NCBI GenBank assembly: GCA_024998755.1
Contig: JACEUU010000001.1
Span: 124,001 to 188,000 of the forward strand
DNA length: 64,000 nucleotides
Reading direction: 5' to 3'
Origin: Vampirovibrio sp.
Lineage (GTDB): Bacteria; Cyanobacteriota; Vampirovibrionia; Vampirovibrionales; JAJTHC01
Under the pieces are notes generated by a model. It made no database searches and was not told where the DNA came from. It saw only the letters and a program-made list of their open reading frames with translations. The position numbers were made by a program, and so were the translations under genes. Shown here one piece after another: positions 8,143 to 16,438 of this stretch. How positions within the stretch are numbered: the first letter of the stretch is position 1; each line of letters opens with the position of its first letter.

Positions 8143-9726
8143 ATGACAAACCCCACCCCAAAAAACCAGACTATCCCGAAATCGCCTTCAGATACCAGTA
8201 AAACTAGCACGCTACCGACCATCCCCAAAAGTCTCGCCAAAAACTACACCGATCTACCCGCCTTCGTCGAACGGCTTCGCCAAAACGACCAACTCATCGA
8301 CGTGCACGCCCCAGTCAGCTGCCACCTAGAAATCACCGAAATCACCGACCGCATCTCCAAACTGCCCGAAGACCAAAACAAAGCCCTCCTCTTCCACAAC
8401 GTTACAGGCTACGACGTACCCCTGCTCATCAACGCCGTGGGTAACCATCGCCGAACGCTCATGGCACTTGGGATGGAAAGCTACCAAGCAGGGCAAGACC
8501 GCATCGCCTTTTTTGCCAAGCCAGATTTCGCCGCACTTTCAAGCAGTTCGCTTTGGGATAAAGTGAAAATGCTCCCCCAATACGCCGAACTTCGCCACGT
8601 CTTCCCCGTGCCTTTCCGAGGTAAAACTGCTCCCTGCCAAGAAGTTGTCATTACCGATACCACCCAACCGATGCTCGATAAATTGCCGATTCTCACCTGT
8701 TGGCCTGATGATGGTGGCCCATTTATCACGTTGCCGTGCGTTTTTTTGAAAGACCCCTTGACAGGCGAACGCAACGTGGGGATGTATCGGATGCAGAAGT
8801 ACGATAACTGCACCACGGGCATGCACTGGCACAAGCACCATGATGGTAACCATATGTATGAAAATGCTCGGAAGGCGGGTAAAGATAGAATTGAAGTGGC
8901 GGTTGCCCTCGGATGCCCTCCGCATATTGTTTACAGTGCCACGGCTCCGCTGCCCAAGGGGTTGAATGAGCTATTGTTTGCGGGCTTTTTGCATCAAAAA
9001 GCGGTGGAATTGGTCAAGTGTAAAACGGTGGATTTAGAAGTGCCTGCCCAAGCGGAAATCATTTTAGAAGGCTATGTGTTGCTAGATGAAATTAAGTGGG
9101 AAGGCCCGTTTGGCGACCACACAGGTTATTATTCGTTGGCGGATAACTTCCCGATTTTCCATATTACGGCGATGACGCATCGGCAAAACCCGACTTATAT
9201 GACAACGATTGTCGGCAAGCCGCCGCAGGAAGATTGTTACTTGGGTAAGGCGACTGAGCAACTATTTTTGCCGTTGTTGAAGATTTTTCTACCTGAAATT
9301 GTGGATATGAATTTGCCGTGGGAGGGCGTGTTTCATAATTGTGTGATTGTCAGCATTAATAAACGTTTCCCAGGCCATGCCCGCAAGGTGATGAGTGCCC
9401 TTTGGGGTTTTGGGCAGTTGATGTTTAGCAAATATGTGGTGGTGTGCGATGCCCATGTGAATGTGCAGGATGTGGCTGCTGTGGCTTGGCATGTGTTTAA
9501 TAATACAGACCCCAAGCGGGATATGGCGTTTTCAGAAGGGCCGATGGATATTTTAGACCATGCCACGCCCATGTGGGCTTATGGTAGCAAGGTGGGGATT
9601 GATGCCACGAAGAAGTGGGAAACTGAGGGCTTTACGAGGGAATGGCCAGATGAAATTGCCATGAGCGAAGCCGTTCAGGAACAGGTAACCACTCGCTGGG
9701 CGGAGCTGTTCCCGCAGGGGATATAA
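8143..9726 (+). CDS. UbiD-family decarboxylase
   Basis: A prenylated-FMN-dependent decarboxylase (527 residues), the family of UbiD acting on 4-hydroxy-3-polyprenylbenzoate and of MqnL-like enzymes in futalosine menaquinone synthesis. The family landmark EGPFGDHTGYYS, with the metal/prFMN-binding Glu and the catalytic acid region, is at about residues 320-331; NVGMYRMQKYD (residues about 212-222) and the C-terminal PMDILDHATP are also present. The first 30 residues are a Pro/Thr/Ser-rich extension not needed for the fold. No ubiX-like flavin prenyltransferase is in the window. The base skew flips inside the gene: positions 8281-8340 have 23 C and 10 G, while 9301-9360 have 19 G and 6 C. It is sandwiched between two defence-like modules. 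Confidence 0.9.
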   Translation: MTNPTPKNQTIPKSPSDTSKTSTLPTIPKSLAKNYTDLPAFVERLRQNDQLIDVHAPVSCHLEITEITDRISKLPEDQNKALLFHNVTGYDVPLLINAVGNHRRTLMALGMESYQAGQDRIAFFAKPDFAALSSSSLWDKVKMLPQYAELRHVFPVPFRGKTAPCQEVVITDTTQPMLDKLPILTCWPDDGGPFITLPCVFLKDPLTGERNVGMYRMQKYDNCTTGMHWHKHHDGNHMYENARKAGKDRIEVAVALGCPPHIVYSATAPLPKGLNELLFAGFLHQKAVELVKCKTVDLEVPAQAEIILEGYVLLDEIKWEGPFGDHTGYYSLADNFPIFHITAMTHRQNPTYMTTIVGKPPQEDCYLGKATEQLFLPLLKIFLPEIVDMNLPWEGVFHNCVIVSINKRFPGHARKVMSALWGFGQLMFSKYVVVCDAHVNVQDVAAVAWHVFNNTDPKRDMAFSEGPMDILDHATPMWAYGSKVGIDATKKWETEGFTREWPDEIAMSEAVQEQVTTRWAELFPQGI

Positions 9727-9792
9727 CTAACCCTTTAATTAACATTTATGATAGACTGAAAATAGTTTAAACTACTTTTTGGGTGCTATTTT

Positions 9793-10815
9793 ATGTTGCA
9801 AGCGGTTGAATTAGTTAATTTTGGTCTTTTGGAAAAGATTAATTGGGATTCTTTGGGTGCCATTAACTTGATTACAGGGAATAATGGTTCAGGGAAAACC
9901 TTTATTTTAAAAGCATTGTATAGTTCCGTAAAGGCTTTAGAGGGCTATCAAAGAGGGGATGATAATAAGACACTTGCGGAGTTATTGTCTGATAAGCTAT
10001 ATTGGACGTTTCAGGTCGATAAAATTGGGGATCTCGTCCGTAAAGGACAAGATGAACCGTTACGTTGTAGAATTACGATGAAGGATAAGTTTTTACAGTA
10101 TCATTTTACTAAAAATCTAGAAAAACAAATTAGATCTTTAGAAAATTATATTGATCCTCGTATAGACTATGATTCTATTTTTTTACCAGCGAAAGAAATT
10201 TTGTCATTACATAAAATTATTTTGAAATCTCGTGATAACGATAAATTGTTTGGGTTTGATGACACTTATGTGGATTTAGCTAGAGCCATTCAGTTACCTT
10301 CACAAAGAAAAACGTCTAATACCGCTAGTGCGGTTAGAAAAAAATTAGATGAACTACTGGGCGGGCGTGTGGAATATGATAATAAATCTGCCCAATGGCG
10401 TTTTGGCAAAGGGGGGCAAAAGTTCCCTATTGGTGTAACTGCTGAAGGGATTAAAAAATTGGCGTTGTTAGATACTTTATTGGGGAATAAATATCTTAAA
10501 AAAGGGTCTATAGTCTTTATTGATGAACCAGAATCAGCTTTGCACCCTGAAGCTATTTCTGTTTTTCTTGATTGTATTGCTGATTTAGCTTTCAATGAAG
10601 GTATTCAGTTTTTTATGGCGACCCATTCTTATTTTGTCATTAAAAAAATGTATCTTATCGCCCAAGAAGCTAAACGCTCTATTCCTATTTTAGCTTGTGA
10701 AAAAGAAGGTGATAAGATGGCTTGGCTTGCAGACGATTTATTCAATGGTATGCCTGAAAATGCTATCGTTAACGAAGTTATTCGCTTGTACGAAGAAGAG
10801 TTGGGGCTTCCGTAG
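9793..10815 (+). CDS. AAA ATPase of a second two-gene module
   Basis: A 340-residue AAA_21-type ATPase: Walker A GNNGSGKTF (29-37), Walker B IVFIDEPESALHPEA (about 240-254), and switch region FMATHSYFVIKK. The middle contains FLPAKEILSLH, a motif common in stand-alone AAA ATPases of defence and conflict systems. Only 4 bases separate it from the next gene, whose product has a possible nuclease motif. It is not closely similar to the ATPase at 6340 beyond the core motifs. The start ATG (9793) lies after an AT-rich spacer. Probable sensor or regulator ATPase in a two-component defence module; function is inferred. Confidence 0.82.
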   Translation: MLQAVELVNFGLLEKINWDSLGAINLITGNNGSGKTFILKALYSSVKALEGYQRGDDNKTLAELLSDKLYWTFQVDKIGDLVRKGQDEPLRCRITMKDKFLQYHFTKNLEKQIRSLENYIDPRIDYDSIFLPAKEILSLHKIILKSRDNDKLFGFDDTYVDLARAIQLPSQRKTSNTASAVRKKLDELLGGRVEYDNKSAQWRFGKGGQKFPIGVTAEGIKKLALLDTLLGNKYLKKGSIVFIDEPESALHPEAISVFLDCIADLAFNEGIQFFMATHSYFVIKKMYLIAQEAKRSIPILACEKEGDKMAWLADDLFNGMPENAIVNEVIRLYEEELGLP

Positions 10816-10819
10816 TTCG

Positions 10820-11314
10820 ATGGTGGTTGTTCCGCATTCAGAAATGCAGTTTGGTAATTTTGATTCTGACTCTTATTACGATATTGAACAGTGTAATATC
10901 TATGTAAAGGCTTTGGGACACGGACTAAAAACGGTTGAGTTTGTATTGTTGAAGGATTCCCTCTGTTTTGTTGAAGCAAAGCCTTCTGTACCTGCTGACT
11001 TCAAACAATTTATTAGTGATGTTGTACAAAAATTCAAAGATAGCCTTGTATTGTTTCTAGCACTTTATTTAAAGCGTCATGAAGGTGAGGTTTTGCCTGA
11101 AAAATTAGCGAATGTAGCTATCAGAGAAGTGCCTGCGGAATTCGTATTAGTGTTGAAACGTACATCAAAACAAGATTTAATACCTGTTCAAGCGGCTTTG
11201 GCTAAGGCTTTTAAAGGGGTTCTACTTTCTTGGAATTTATCGCCCAATGCCGTGAAGGTTTTAAATGAAGAATTAGCACAAAAGTATCATTTAATACCCA
11301 GTGAATTAAAGTAG
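10820..11314 (+). CDS. 164-aa partner of the ATPase, putative PD-(D/E)xK-type protein
   Basis: ATG at 10820 lies 4 bases after the ATPase stop; the open frame extends upstream into the ATPase but without a plausible start. The region KTVEFVLLKDSLCFVEAKPS (residues 37-56) places Glu40, Glu52 and Lys54 in a strand-turn-strand pattern like E-x(11)-E-x-K of PD-(D/E)xK nucleases. Further acids (Asp14, Asp16, Asp21) precede it. The remainder is a helix-rich C-terminal half including FKDSLVLFLALYLKRHEGE and a beta strand EFVLVLKRTS. I do not recognise a named family. Coupling to an AAA ATPase suggests the effector of a defence pair; the nuclease idea rests on the motif alone. Confidence 0.65.
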   Translation: MVVVPHSEMQFGNFDSDSYYDIEQCNIYVKALGHGLKTVEFVLLKDSLCFVEAKPSVPADFKQFISDVVQKFKDSLVLFLALYLKRHEGEVLPEKLANVAIREVPAEFVLVLKRTSKQDLIPVQAALAKAFKGVLLSWNLSPNAVKVLNEELAQKYHLIPSELK

Positions 11315-11334
11315 ATCCCTACCCTCCCCAAAAC

Positions 11335-12303
11335 CTACCCCACCAACGCATCCGAAACCGTCGGACGCTCAATAACAGGCAAGCCCAACGCACTGCGAAC
11401 CCGCTGAACAAAAACAACACACCGCTTTTCCAACACCACGGGCATTAAATGTACGCCATCCACCAAACCAGCCATGCCACCCAACAATTCGGCACAATAA
11501 TGCAAGCTCTCATCCGCAGAATCAACCGCCCCATCCAGCCTATCTATCAACCCTTGGGGTATCGCAATACCTGGCACTGTTTTATTCAAAAACCTCGCAG
11601 AATCACCCGATTTCGGCGGCACCATCCCCAACAACACCTTGGGCGATTCACACCCAACTTGTGCCACACAATCCGCCAACGCCTCCAACCCCGCCTCCAA
11701 AGGCTCCCGATGATACAACGGTTGCGTCTGGAAAAAATCAACCCCTGCCTCCAACTTCAAACACAATCGCTTTTTTTGTGCCTGATTATGCAACCGCAAC
11801 GGGTTCAGTGCAGACCCCGTAACAAACGCCGTACCGCCATCTTTAAACGGCGTTTCAGTGGCATCTATCCCCGCATTCAGCTTGCTAAGCAACGTCAATA
11901 ACCGAACGGCATCCAAGTGAAAAACCTGTTGGGCGACTGTTTTTTGGTCGCCAATTTGGACGGGGTCGCCTGTTAACGCCAGCACATTTTTCAACCCAAG
12001 GGCGTAACCACCTAGTAAATCTGCTTGCAGGGCAATGAGGTTACGGTCTCTGCAGGTTAGTTGCCAAATGGTTTCAATGCCTACTTTTTGTTCAATCAAC
12101 ACGGAAGCCGCCATGGATGATTGTCGTAACAACGCCCGTTGGCAATCTGGCACGTTAATGGCATCTACCAAGCCTTTTAGGGCGTTGGCTCTGGCTAAAA
12201 TCCGAGTCGTATCGACGCCTTTTGGGGGCGAAAGTTCTAGCGTTAAAATGGGGGTGGCAGGTGGGTTTTTCGCTTTGATTTTTTCAGAAAACAGGTGGGG
12301 CAT
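11335..12303 (-). CDS. metF: Methylenetetrahydrofolate reductase family protein
   Basis: A 322-residue flavin TIM barrel of the MetF family, reducing 5,10-methylene-THF to 5-methyl-THF for methionine synthesis. Landmarks are LTLELSPPKG (catalytic Glu strand), WQLTCRDRN, VLALTGDPVQIG, and the substrate segment DFFQTQPLY. The length fits bacterial MetF. The gene is convergent with the second defence module, with only 20 bases between stops. In the sense direction the 5' half is C-rich and the 3' half G-rich. Some members of this family pair with MetV/RnfC-type subunits, but none is seen here. Confidence 0.88.
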   Translation of the reverse strand: MPHLFSEKIKAKNPPATPILTLELSPPKGVDTTRILARANALKGLVDAINVPDCQRALLRQSSMAASVLIEQKVGIETIWQLTCRDRNLIALQADLLGGYALGLKNVLALTGDPVQIGDQKTVAQQVFHLDAVRLLTLLSKLNAGIDATETPFKDGGTAFVTGSALNPLRLHNQAQKKRLCLKLEAGVDFFQTQPLYHREPLEAGLEALADCVAQVGCESPKVLLGMVPPKSGDSARFLNKTVPGIAIPQGLIDRLDGAVDSADESLHYCAELLGGMAGLVDGVHLMPVVLEKRCVVFVQRVRSALGLPVIERPTVSDALVG

Positions 12304-12462
12304 GATATTTTTCTACTACAGGCAGGGCAAAAATGGGTATCTTTACCATTCTACCTAAAGTCGTGGGTTTTTGCTAACACAAAAGGTGGAAATAATTGGT
12401 TTTATGCTTATGTAGTGTTTTATTTTAGGGTGTATTTTAGTATTGGAAAGTATTCAATAACC

Positions 12463-13530
12463 ATGGGAACAGGGTTAAACGCCTTTAACAATAGCGATTT
12501 TTCCGCTTCCGCTGGGTTTTCAGCGGGTGGGAAGCCGTTGGGTTGGCAGGCGAAACCTCGGCAAGGGGTGGATGCTTTCAATCAGTTACCAGCTGCTGTG
12601 AATACGATGGATTCGGCTTTGCCTAGCACGAATTTTCAAGCCACCCAACAAAAACAGCAATTGGGCGATACTTTTGAATCTTCTGCATTAGCGACCCCGC
12701 ATAACGCCATGTATGATACTTTGGCTGGTGTAGGCGTTGGTACGGCGGTGGGGGTTAGTACGGTTGCTAACCCTACTGTATTCAATTGGCAGCAAGCGGC
12801 TATTCACAGGGGGGAACGCTGGGCACAAGTGCAGGGCAGGCAGTTACTTGATTTTAAAGCCGTAGATGATTTTGTTAAAAATACGTTTCATGCAGGAACG
12901 GAAACGACGCCCAGCCGAAATATGACGACTATCTTTTTTAATGAGGCAGGTGCTAAGCCATTGGTGGGGCTTTCAGAAGTAGGAAGTAAAGCCTACTGGC
13001 AGCAAATTGCTCAAAAAACGACGGCTTTCAAAGAAGCCATCGGCAGTGGATTGAAAAACCCCAAAAGTTTGTTACCTGTGGCGGGGGAATTGGCTCATGC
13101 AAGCTGGACACGCTCATTTACGGAAGCGTTCGCAGGCAATAATGTCGTTTCTAATGGATTGAGTGCCATTGCTAGTGGATTATTTGTATTTAATGCAGGG
13201 AAGAAAACAGTTGAAGCCCATGATGCCGCCAAGGAAGATGGGCAAACGGGTAGCCAGCTAGCGACTACCACCGCCGTTGAAGGCGTTAAAAACGTCAGTA
13301 AAATGGGGGCTACTTGGTTTATGGGGGATGTGGGAGCTACCCTGTTTAAAAATACGTTTGGGTGTGAATTAACCTGTTTAAACAATACTAAATTTGCTAG
13401 ATTTAAGAGCTTACCAGCACAAGTAATGGCGATTGTTGGGGCGGTGCTATTTGGCACGGCTACCCAAGCGGGAATGGAAGCCTTGCTGCCGAGTTATGAG
13501 CGGAAAAAAGAGAAAAAAGCTGATTCTTAA
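12463..13530 (+). CDS. Lineage-specific hypothetical protein (355 aa)
   Basis: Start set at ATG 12463 (MGTGLNAFNNSDFSASAG); the open frame runs back over metF but without coding character. The protein has a Ser/Gly/Asn/Gln-rich N-terminal 80 residues, then a small-residue helix (DTLAGVGVGTAVGVSTVANP), a central mixed region, another Gly/Ala helix (SAIASGLFVFNAGKKTVEAHDAAKEDG) and a near-terminal hydrophobic helix (VMAIVGAVLFGTATQAGMEALL) before a Lys-rich tail. It resembles in style the orphan at 57309 (low-complexity start, glycine-zipper-like helices). No signal peptide is seen. It lies 205 bases upstream of the graspetide-like precursor in the same direction, but no link can be shown. Confidence 0.7.
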   Translation: MGTGLNAFNNSDFSASAGFSAGGKPLGWQAKPRQGVDAFNQLPAAVNTMDSALPSTNFQATQQKQQLGDTFESSALATPHNAMYDTLAGVGVGTAVGVSTVANPTVFNWQQAAIHRGERWAQVQGRQLLDFKAVDDFVKNTFHAGTETTPSRNMTTIFFNEAGAKPLVGLSEVGSKAYWQQIAQKTTAFKEAIGSGLKNPKSLLPVAGELAHASWTRSFTEAFAGNNVVSNGLSAIASGLFVFNAGKKTVEAHDAAKEDGQTGSQLATTTAVEGVKNVSKMGATWFMGDVGATLFKNTFGCELTCLNNTKFARFKSLPAQVMAIVGAVLFGTATQAGMEALLPSYERKKEKKADS

Positions 13531-13714
13531 GTAGAATACCACTGTTGTTGGAAAGAGTCTTTATTTTAAAAATGAAGTAATGTAACAATTTTCGCATATT
13601 ATCGCACTTTGTTCCGATATAAACCGTTAGTTAGTTTGTGTGTGTTGTAGAACTTTTTTGTAGCCCAATTTCTGAAGTTCAAAACAAGACACGTATTACC
13701 TGTGAGAGATATTA

Positions 13715-13720
13715 TATAAT
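13715..13720 (+). promoter_or_regulatory. Candidate -10 box before the graspetide-like precursor
   Basis: A perfect TATAAT lies at 13715-13720, immediately followed by GGAG (13721-13724), which is 11 bases from the ATG at 13736. No good -35 box is found at 16-18 bases upstream. If it is the real -10, transcription would begin at about 13727 and the GGAG would be lost from the message, so promoter and ribosome-site readings exclude each other. A TGTAACAATT motif lies upstream at 13581. Confidence 0.3.
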
Positions 13721-13735
13721 GGAGTAATTTGATTT

Positions 13736-14974
13736 ATGGGAAGCTATCTTAATTTTAATCCACAGCCTCATAGATATAATGCTAATATACAGCATGCTAA
13801 TATACAGCATGCTAATATACAGCGTCACTCAGTCAATCATAATTTCCAAGCTACCACGCAAGCTTTGGGTGAAGAAGGCGGTGGCGGATACAATCCTCCT
13901 CCTCCACAGGTTGATGTAACGACGTTTGCCGTGGGTGAAGAAGGTGGTGGTGGATACAATCCTCCTCCTCCACAGGTTGATGTAACGACGTTTGCCGTGG
14001 GTGAAGAAGGCGGTGGCTTTCCTCGTCGTCCAGAACCCCCTCTTCCTCCTGTTATGACGACGCAAGCTTTGGGTGAAGAAGGTGGTGGCGGATACAATCC
14101 TCCTCGTCCAGAACCCCCTCTTCCTCCTGTTATGACGACGCAAGCCTTGGGTGAAGAAGGCGGTGGCGGATACAATCCTCCTCGTCCAGAACCCCCTCTT
14201 CCTCCTGTTATGACGACGCAAGCCTTGGGTGAAGAAGGCGGTGGCGGATACAATCCTCCTCGTCCAGAACCCCCTCTTCCTCCTGTTATGACGACGCAAG
14301 CTTTGGGTGAAGAAGGTGGTGGTGGATACAATCCTCCTCGTTGTCCAGAACCACCGTTACCTCCTGTTATAACTACCCAAGCTATGGATGAAGAAGGCGG
14401 TGGCTTTCCTCGTCGTCCAGAACCCCCTCTTCCTCCTGTTATAACTACCCAAGCTATGGGTGAAGAAGGTGGTGGCGGAGACAATCCTTTAACTATTGCC
14501 AATGTTTATGATGTCAACTTGCAAGATGCTCAAAAAGTGCATAAAGACGCTGATCAACTAGATGGCAAGTTGGATAATAAGGCTTCTGCCAACCAGTTTG
14601 CTCAATTAAAAACCAAATTAACCAATGAATTGAAACAAGTTCAATATGAGTCACAGAGATTAACACCAGATGTCGCAAGTATTGAAAAAGGTAAAGCATT
14701 AAAAATGAAAGAAGCCACCTTACAAAAAGAATTAGAAACAATACAATTCCTTATTACAAATAGTGGTATACTTGCACGTCCTATCAACTATGGGGGTTCT
14801 CTGACCCCTTCTGATCCTGATCCTAGCATTGCCTATAGTAATTTAGAAGTAGTAGCCGACGAAGTTAATGAAACACCAAATAGATGGAATGCGGATGATG
14901 GTAAACCTAAGAAATTAATTTCTGCTTATGATGTAGAAGCTTGGAGAAGCCGACCAGTGCCACCAGGGTTATAG
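13736..14974 (+). CDS. Graspetide (omega-ester peptide) precursor-like protein with nine TTxxxxEE cores
   Basis: The 412-residue product has a 39-residue N-terminal leader with a triplicated NANIQH-type repeat. Nine cores of the form TTxxxxEE then begin at residues 40, 62, 84, 108, 134, 160, 186, 213 and 237: TTQALGEE five times, TTFAVGEE twice, TTQAMDEE and TTQAMGEE once each. Each is followed by GGG(G) and a Pro-rich linker. After residue 252 comes a non-repetitive, charged, helical C-terminal region of about 160 residues. TTxxxxEE is the known core of plesiocin-type (group 2) graspetides, where an ATP-grasp ligase joins Thr hydroxyls to Glu side chains; such a ligase gene lies next door at 15116, convergent. 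The large size and C-terminal follower are unusual. Alternative: an ordinary repetitive surface protein. Confidence 0.8.
   Translation: MGSYLNFNPQPHRYNANIQHANIQHANIQRHSVNHNFQATTQALGEEGGGGYNPPPPQVDVTTFAVGEEGGGGYNPPPPQVDVTTFAVGEEGGGFPRRPEPPLPPVMTTQALGEEGGGGYNPPRPEPPLPPVMTTQALGEEGGGGYNPPRPEPPLPPVMTTQALGEEGGGGYNPPRPEPPLPPVMTTQALGEEGGGGYNPPRCPEPPLPPVITTQAMDEEGGGFPRRPEPPLPPVITTQAMGEEGGGGDNPLTIANVYDVNLQDAQKVHKDADQLDGKLDNKASANQFAQLKTKLTNELKQVQYESQRLTPDVASIEKGKALKMKEATLQKELETIQFLITNSGILARPINYGGSLTPSDPDPSIAYSNLEVVADEVNETPNRWNADDGKPKKLISAYDVEAWRSRPVPPGL
13781..13822 (+). repeat. 15-bp direct repeats in the precursor leader
   Basis: GCTAATATACAGCAT occurs almost three times in tandem (from 13781), encoding ANIQH repeats in the leader of the TTxxxxEE protein. 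The third copy diverges at its end (CAGCGT). Confidence 0.8.
13853..14467 (+). repeat. Nine tandem core repeats (66-81 bp units)
   Basis: Consecutive TTxxxxEE cores start 22, 22, 24, 26, 26, 26, 27 and 24 codons apart. Units 4-6 are identical in protein and nearly identical in DNA (mainly synonymous differences such as GCTTTG/GCCTTG and GGTGGT/GGCGGT), so the array expanded recently. Three linker types occur: YNPPPPQVDV, FPRRPEPPLPPV and YNPPRPEPPLPPV. Unit 7 has an extra Cys in the linker (PPRCPEPP). Confidence 0.9.
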
Positions 14975-15074
14975 GTATATTCTGCTACCCTGAATTTATC
15001 AGACCTTTACCTTAACACAACACGAATTGAACTCATCAGAAGAAAATTTCTATAAACTCTATTAATTAGAACCT

Positions 15075-15117
15075 AACCCAACCCACCGTAACAATGGTTA
15101 CGGTGGGTTGGGTTTTT
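15075..15117. terminator. Bidirectional terminator between precursor and ATP-grasp gene
   Basis: A perfect 18-bp stem (15075-15092 with 15097-15114, loop AATG) is followed by TTTTT on the plus strand, with A-rich sequence on the other side. It ends the precursor transcript and lies right at the stop of the convergent ATP-grasp gene (15116), so it may serve both. Confidence 0.9.
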
Positions 15118-16054
15118 ACGGTTTACCGTTAATCAGCAAGTTGACCAAAGCATCTGAAATGGGATAGCCTGATTGCTGTTCAAAGAAGGTGAACATGGGT
15201 GAAGGGTTCGCTTCTATAAAAACGTAGTCGCCAGTAGGGGTTAGTCTAATATCAATACCCGTAAAGCATAAATCACAGAGTGCCATTACCTGCAAGCATT
15301 GCTCTTGAATGTTTAGCGGTAATGTGATGGGCACAATTTTCGCTTGCGGATCATCTCTAAAATCAATGGTATCTGCTTGAATTTCTGCTGCAAATAATTG
15401 GTTACCCACACCGTAAACACGAATATCAACCCCTTCAATCAATTCTTGAAATTGGACAGGGGAAAGATTGAGTAAGGCTAGTTTTTCTTCAGTCAAATCG
15501 GCATCGGTTACTTTTTGAGTACTGGCACCACCTCGAACGGGTTTTACAATAATAGCCTGCTGGTTAGCTTCGTAAAAATCTCGAACGCTAGAAGCATCGC
15601 TGGTAATGAGCGTACGAGGTACTCGAATCCCATTTTTTGCCATTAAGTTTAGCTGATACCCTTTTTTCTTGTGCATTTCAATGGCGTTGATACTATTTAC
15701 CCATAAGCAAGTGGGTTCTTCTGCTAATACAGCAAACAGGCTTTCAATAGCCGATGTTACTTCTCGGTCAATCATATGGGCTGTATGGAAGGCTTCGGGT
15801 GTTTGGTTTATAGGTTGTATGTTAATACCATAATACCACCGCCAATAAACGCTTTTTATAGATGCTAAGGGTATTTTTTCCCCTTCAATCGTCAAAAAAC
15901 CAGTGGGGGTAATCTCTGCAGCTTCCCAGCTAATAAGTAAGGCTTCAGGTAGTTGTCTTGAATCTAAATACACAACAGGTTCACCCTTGGCTTGTAGCAA
16001 GGTATAAATATGTTGAGCATGGTATTCTTCTTGAGACCCTATGACGATGTGCAT
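15116..16054 (-). CDS. ATP-grasp ligase, graspetide-synthetase-like (MvdD/RimK-related)
   Basis: A 312-residue ATP-grasp enzyme. The N-terminal pre-ATP-grasp part has the family pattern MHIVIGSQEEYHAQHI, VVYLDSRQLP and a SVYWRWYYG strand (compare VWyRR in microviridin ligases). The ATP-grasp core follows: KKKGYQLNLMAKNGIRVPRTL, IIVKPVRGGAS (nucleotide Lys), FQELIEGVDIRVYGVG, and the Mg site GIDIRLTPTGDYVFIEANPSPMF, with Asp, Glu and Asn in place. A C-terminal SGYPISDALVNLL matches this family. Such enzymes form Thr/Ser-Glu/Asp esters or Lys-Glu amides on RiPP precursors, and the adjacent protein has nine TTxxxxEE cores. The open frame reaches a TTG at 16072, but ATG 16054 with GGGAAG upstream fits better. 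No transporter, protease or acetyltransferase lies beside it. Confidence 0.85.
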   Translation of the reverse strand: MHIVIGSQEEYHAQHIYTLLQAKGEPVVYLDSRQLPEALLISWEAAEITPTGFLTIEGEKIPLASIKSVYWRWYYGINIQPINQTPEAFHTAHMIDREVTSAIESLFAVLAEEPTCLWVNSINAIEMHKKKGYQLNLMAKNGIRVPRTLITSDASSVRDFYEANQQAIIVKPVRGGASTQKVTDADLTEEKLALLNLSPVQFQELIEGVDIRVYGVGNQLFAAEIQADTIDFRDDPQAKIVPITLPLNIQEQCLQVMALCDLCFTGIDIRLTPTGDYVFIEANPSPMFTFFEQQSGYPISDALVNLLINGKP

Positions 16055-16126
16055 GATGAAACAACTTCCCAATTTTTAGGAGCAACTCTGTTTAATCATT
16101 ATAGATAGTAGGCGAAAAAAAACCGA

Positions 16127-16438
16127 CTATTTGTTAGCGATATACTGTAATAAGCCTACTATCAACGCTTGGAAGCGTGCCATGACGTGTTGATTACCCA
16201 TGGTTTCCATTACTTCCGCATGGCTTAATGTTTCCGTTTGTAACCCTGCTGCTAAGTTTGAAATACAAGAAATGGCACCCACTCGTAAGCCCATATGTCT
16301 TGCCGCTAGCACTTCTAACCCTGTAGACATTCCCACGGCAGAAGCCCCTAGGGTCTGTAACATTTTAATTTCGGCTTTGGTTTCGTAACTATGCCCCGTC
16401 AACCCAGCGTAAACGCCCTCAAATAAGGTGAAGCCTTC
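16127..16438 (-). pseudogene. punA: C-terminal remnant of purine nucleoside phosphorylase
   Basis: The frame reads [24 protein letters not shown], then [35 protein letters not shown] and the C-terminal [11 protein letters not shown], which are the conserved parts of trimeric PNP (phosphorolysis of purine nucleosides). Everything N-terminal of the EGVYAG segment is missing: an in-frame TAA lies just upstream at about 16439-16441, where unrelated sequence begins. Only about 100 of the usual 270 residues remain and the phosphate- and ribose-binding N-terminal motifs are lost, so it cannot be active. The 3' end is intact, which suggests a rearrangement breakpoint and not gradual decay. Confidence 0.85.

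Noticed and set aside
13837-14502. Long open frames antisense to the TTxxxxEE protein, encoding Pro/Ser-rich and Arg-rich repeats
   Set aside because: They mirror the repeat array; the plus frame has the start signals, terminator and ring motif, and antisense frames have no ribosome site.
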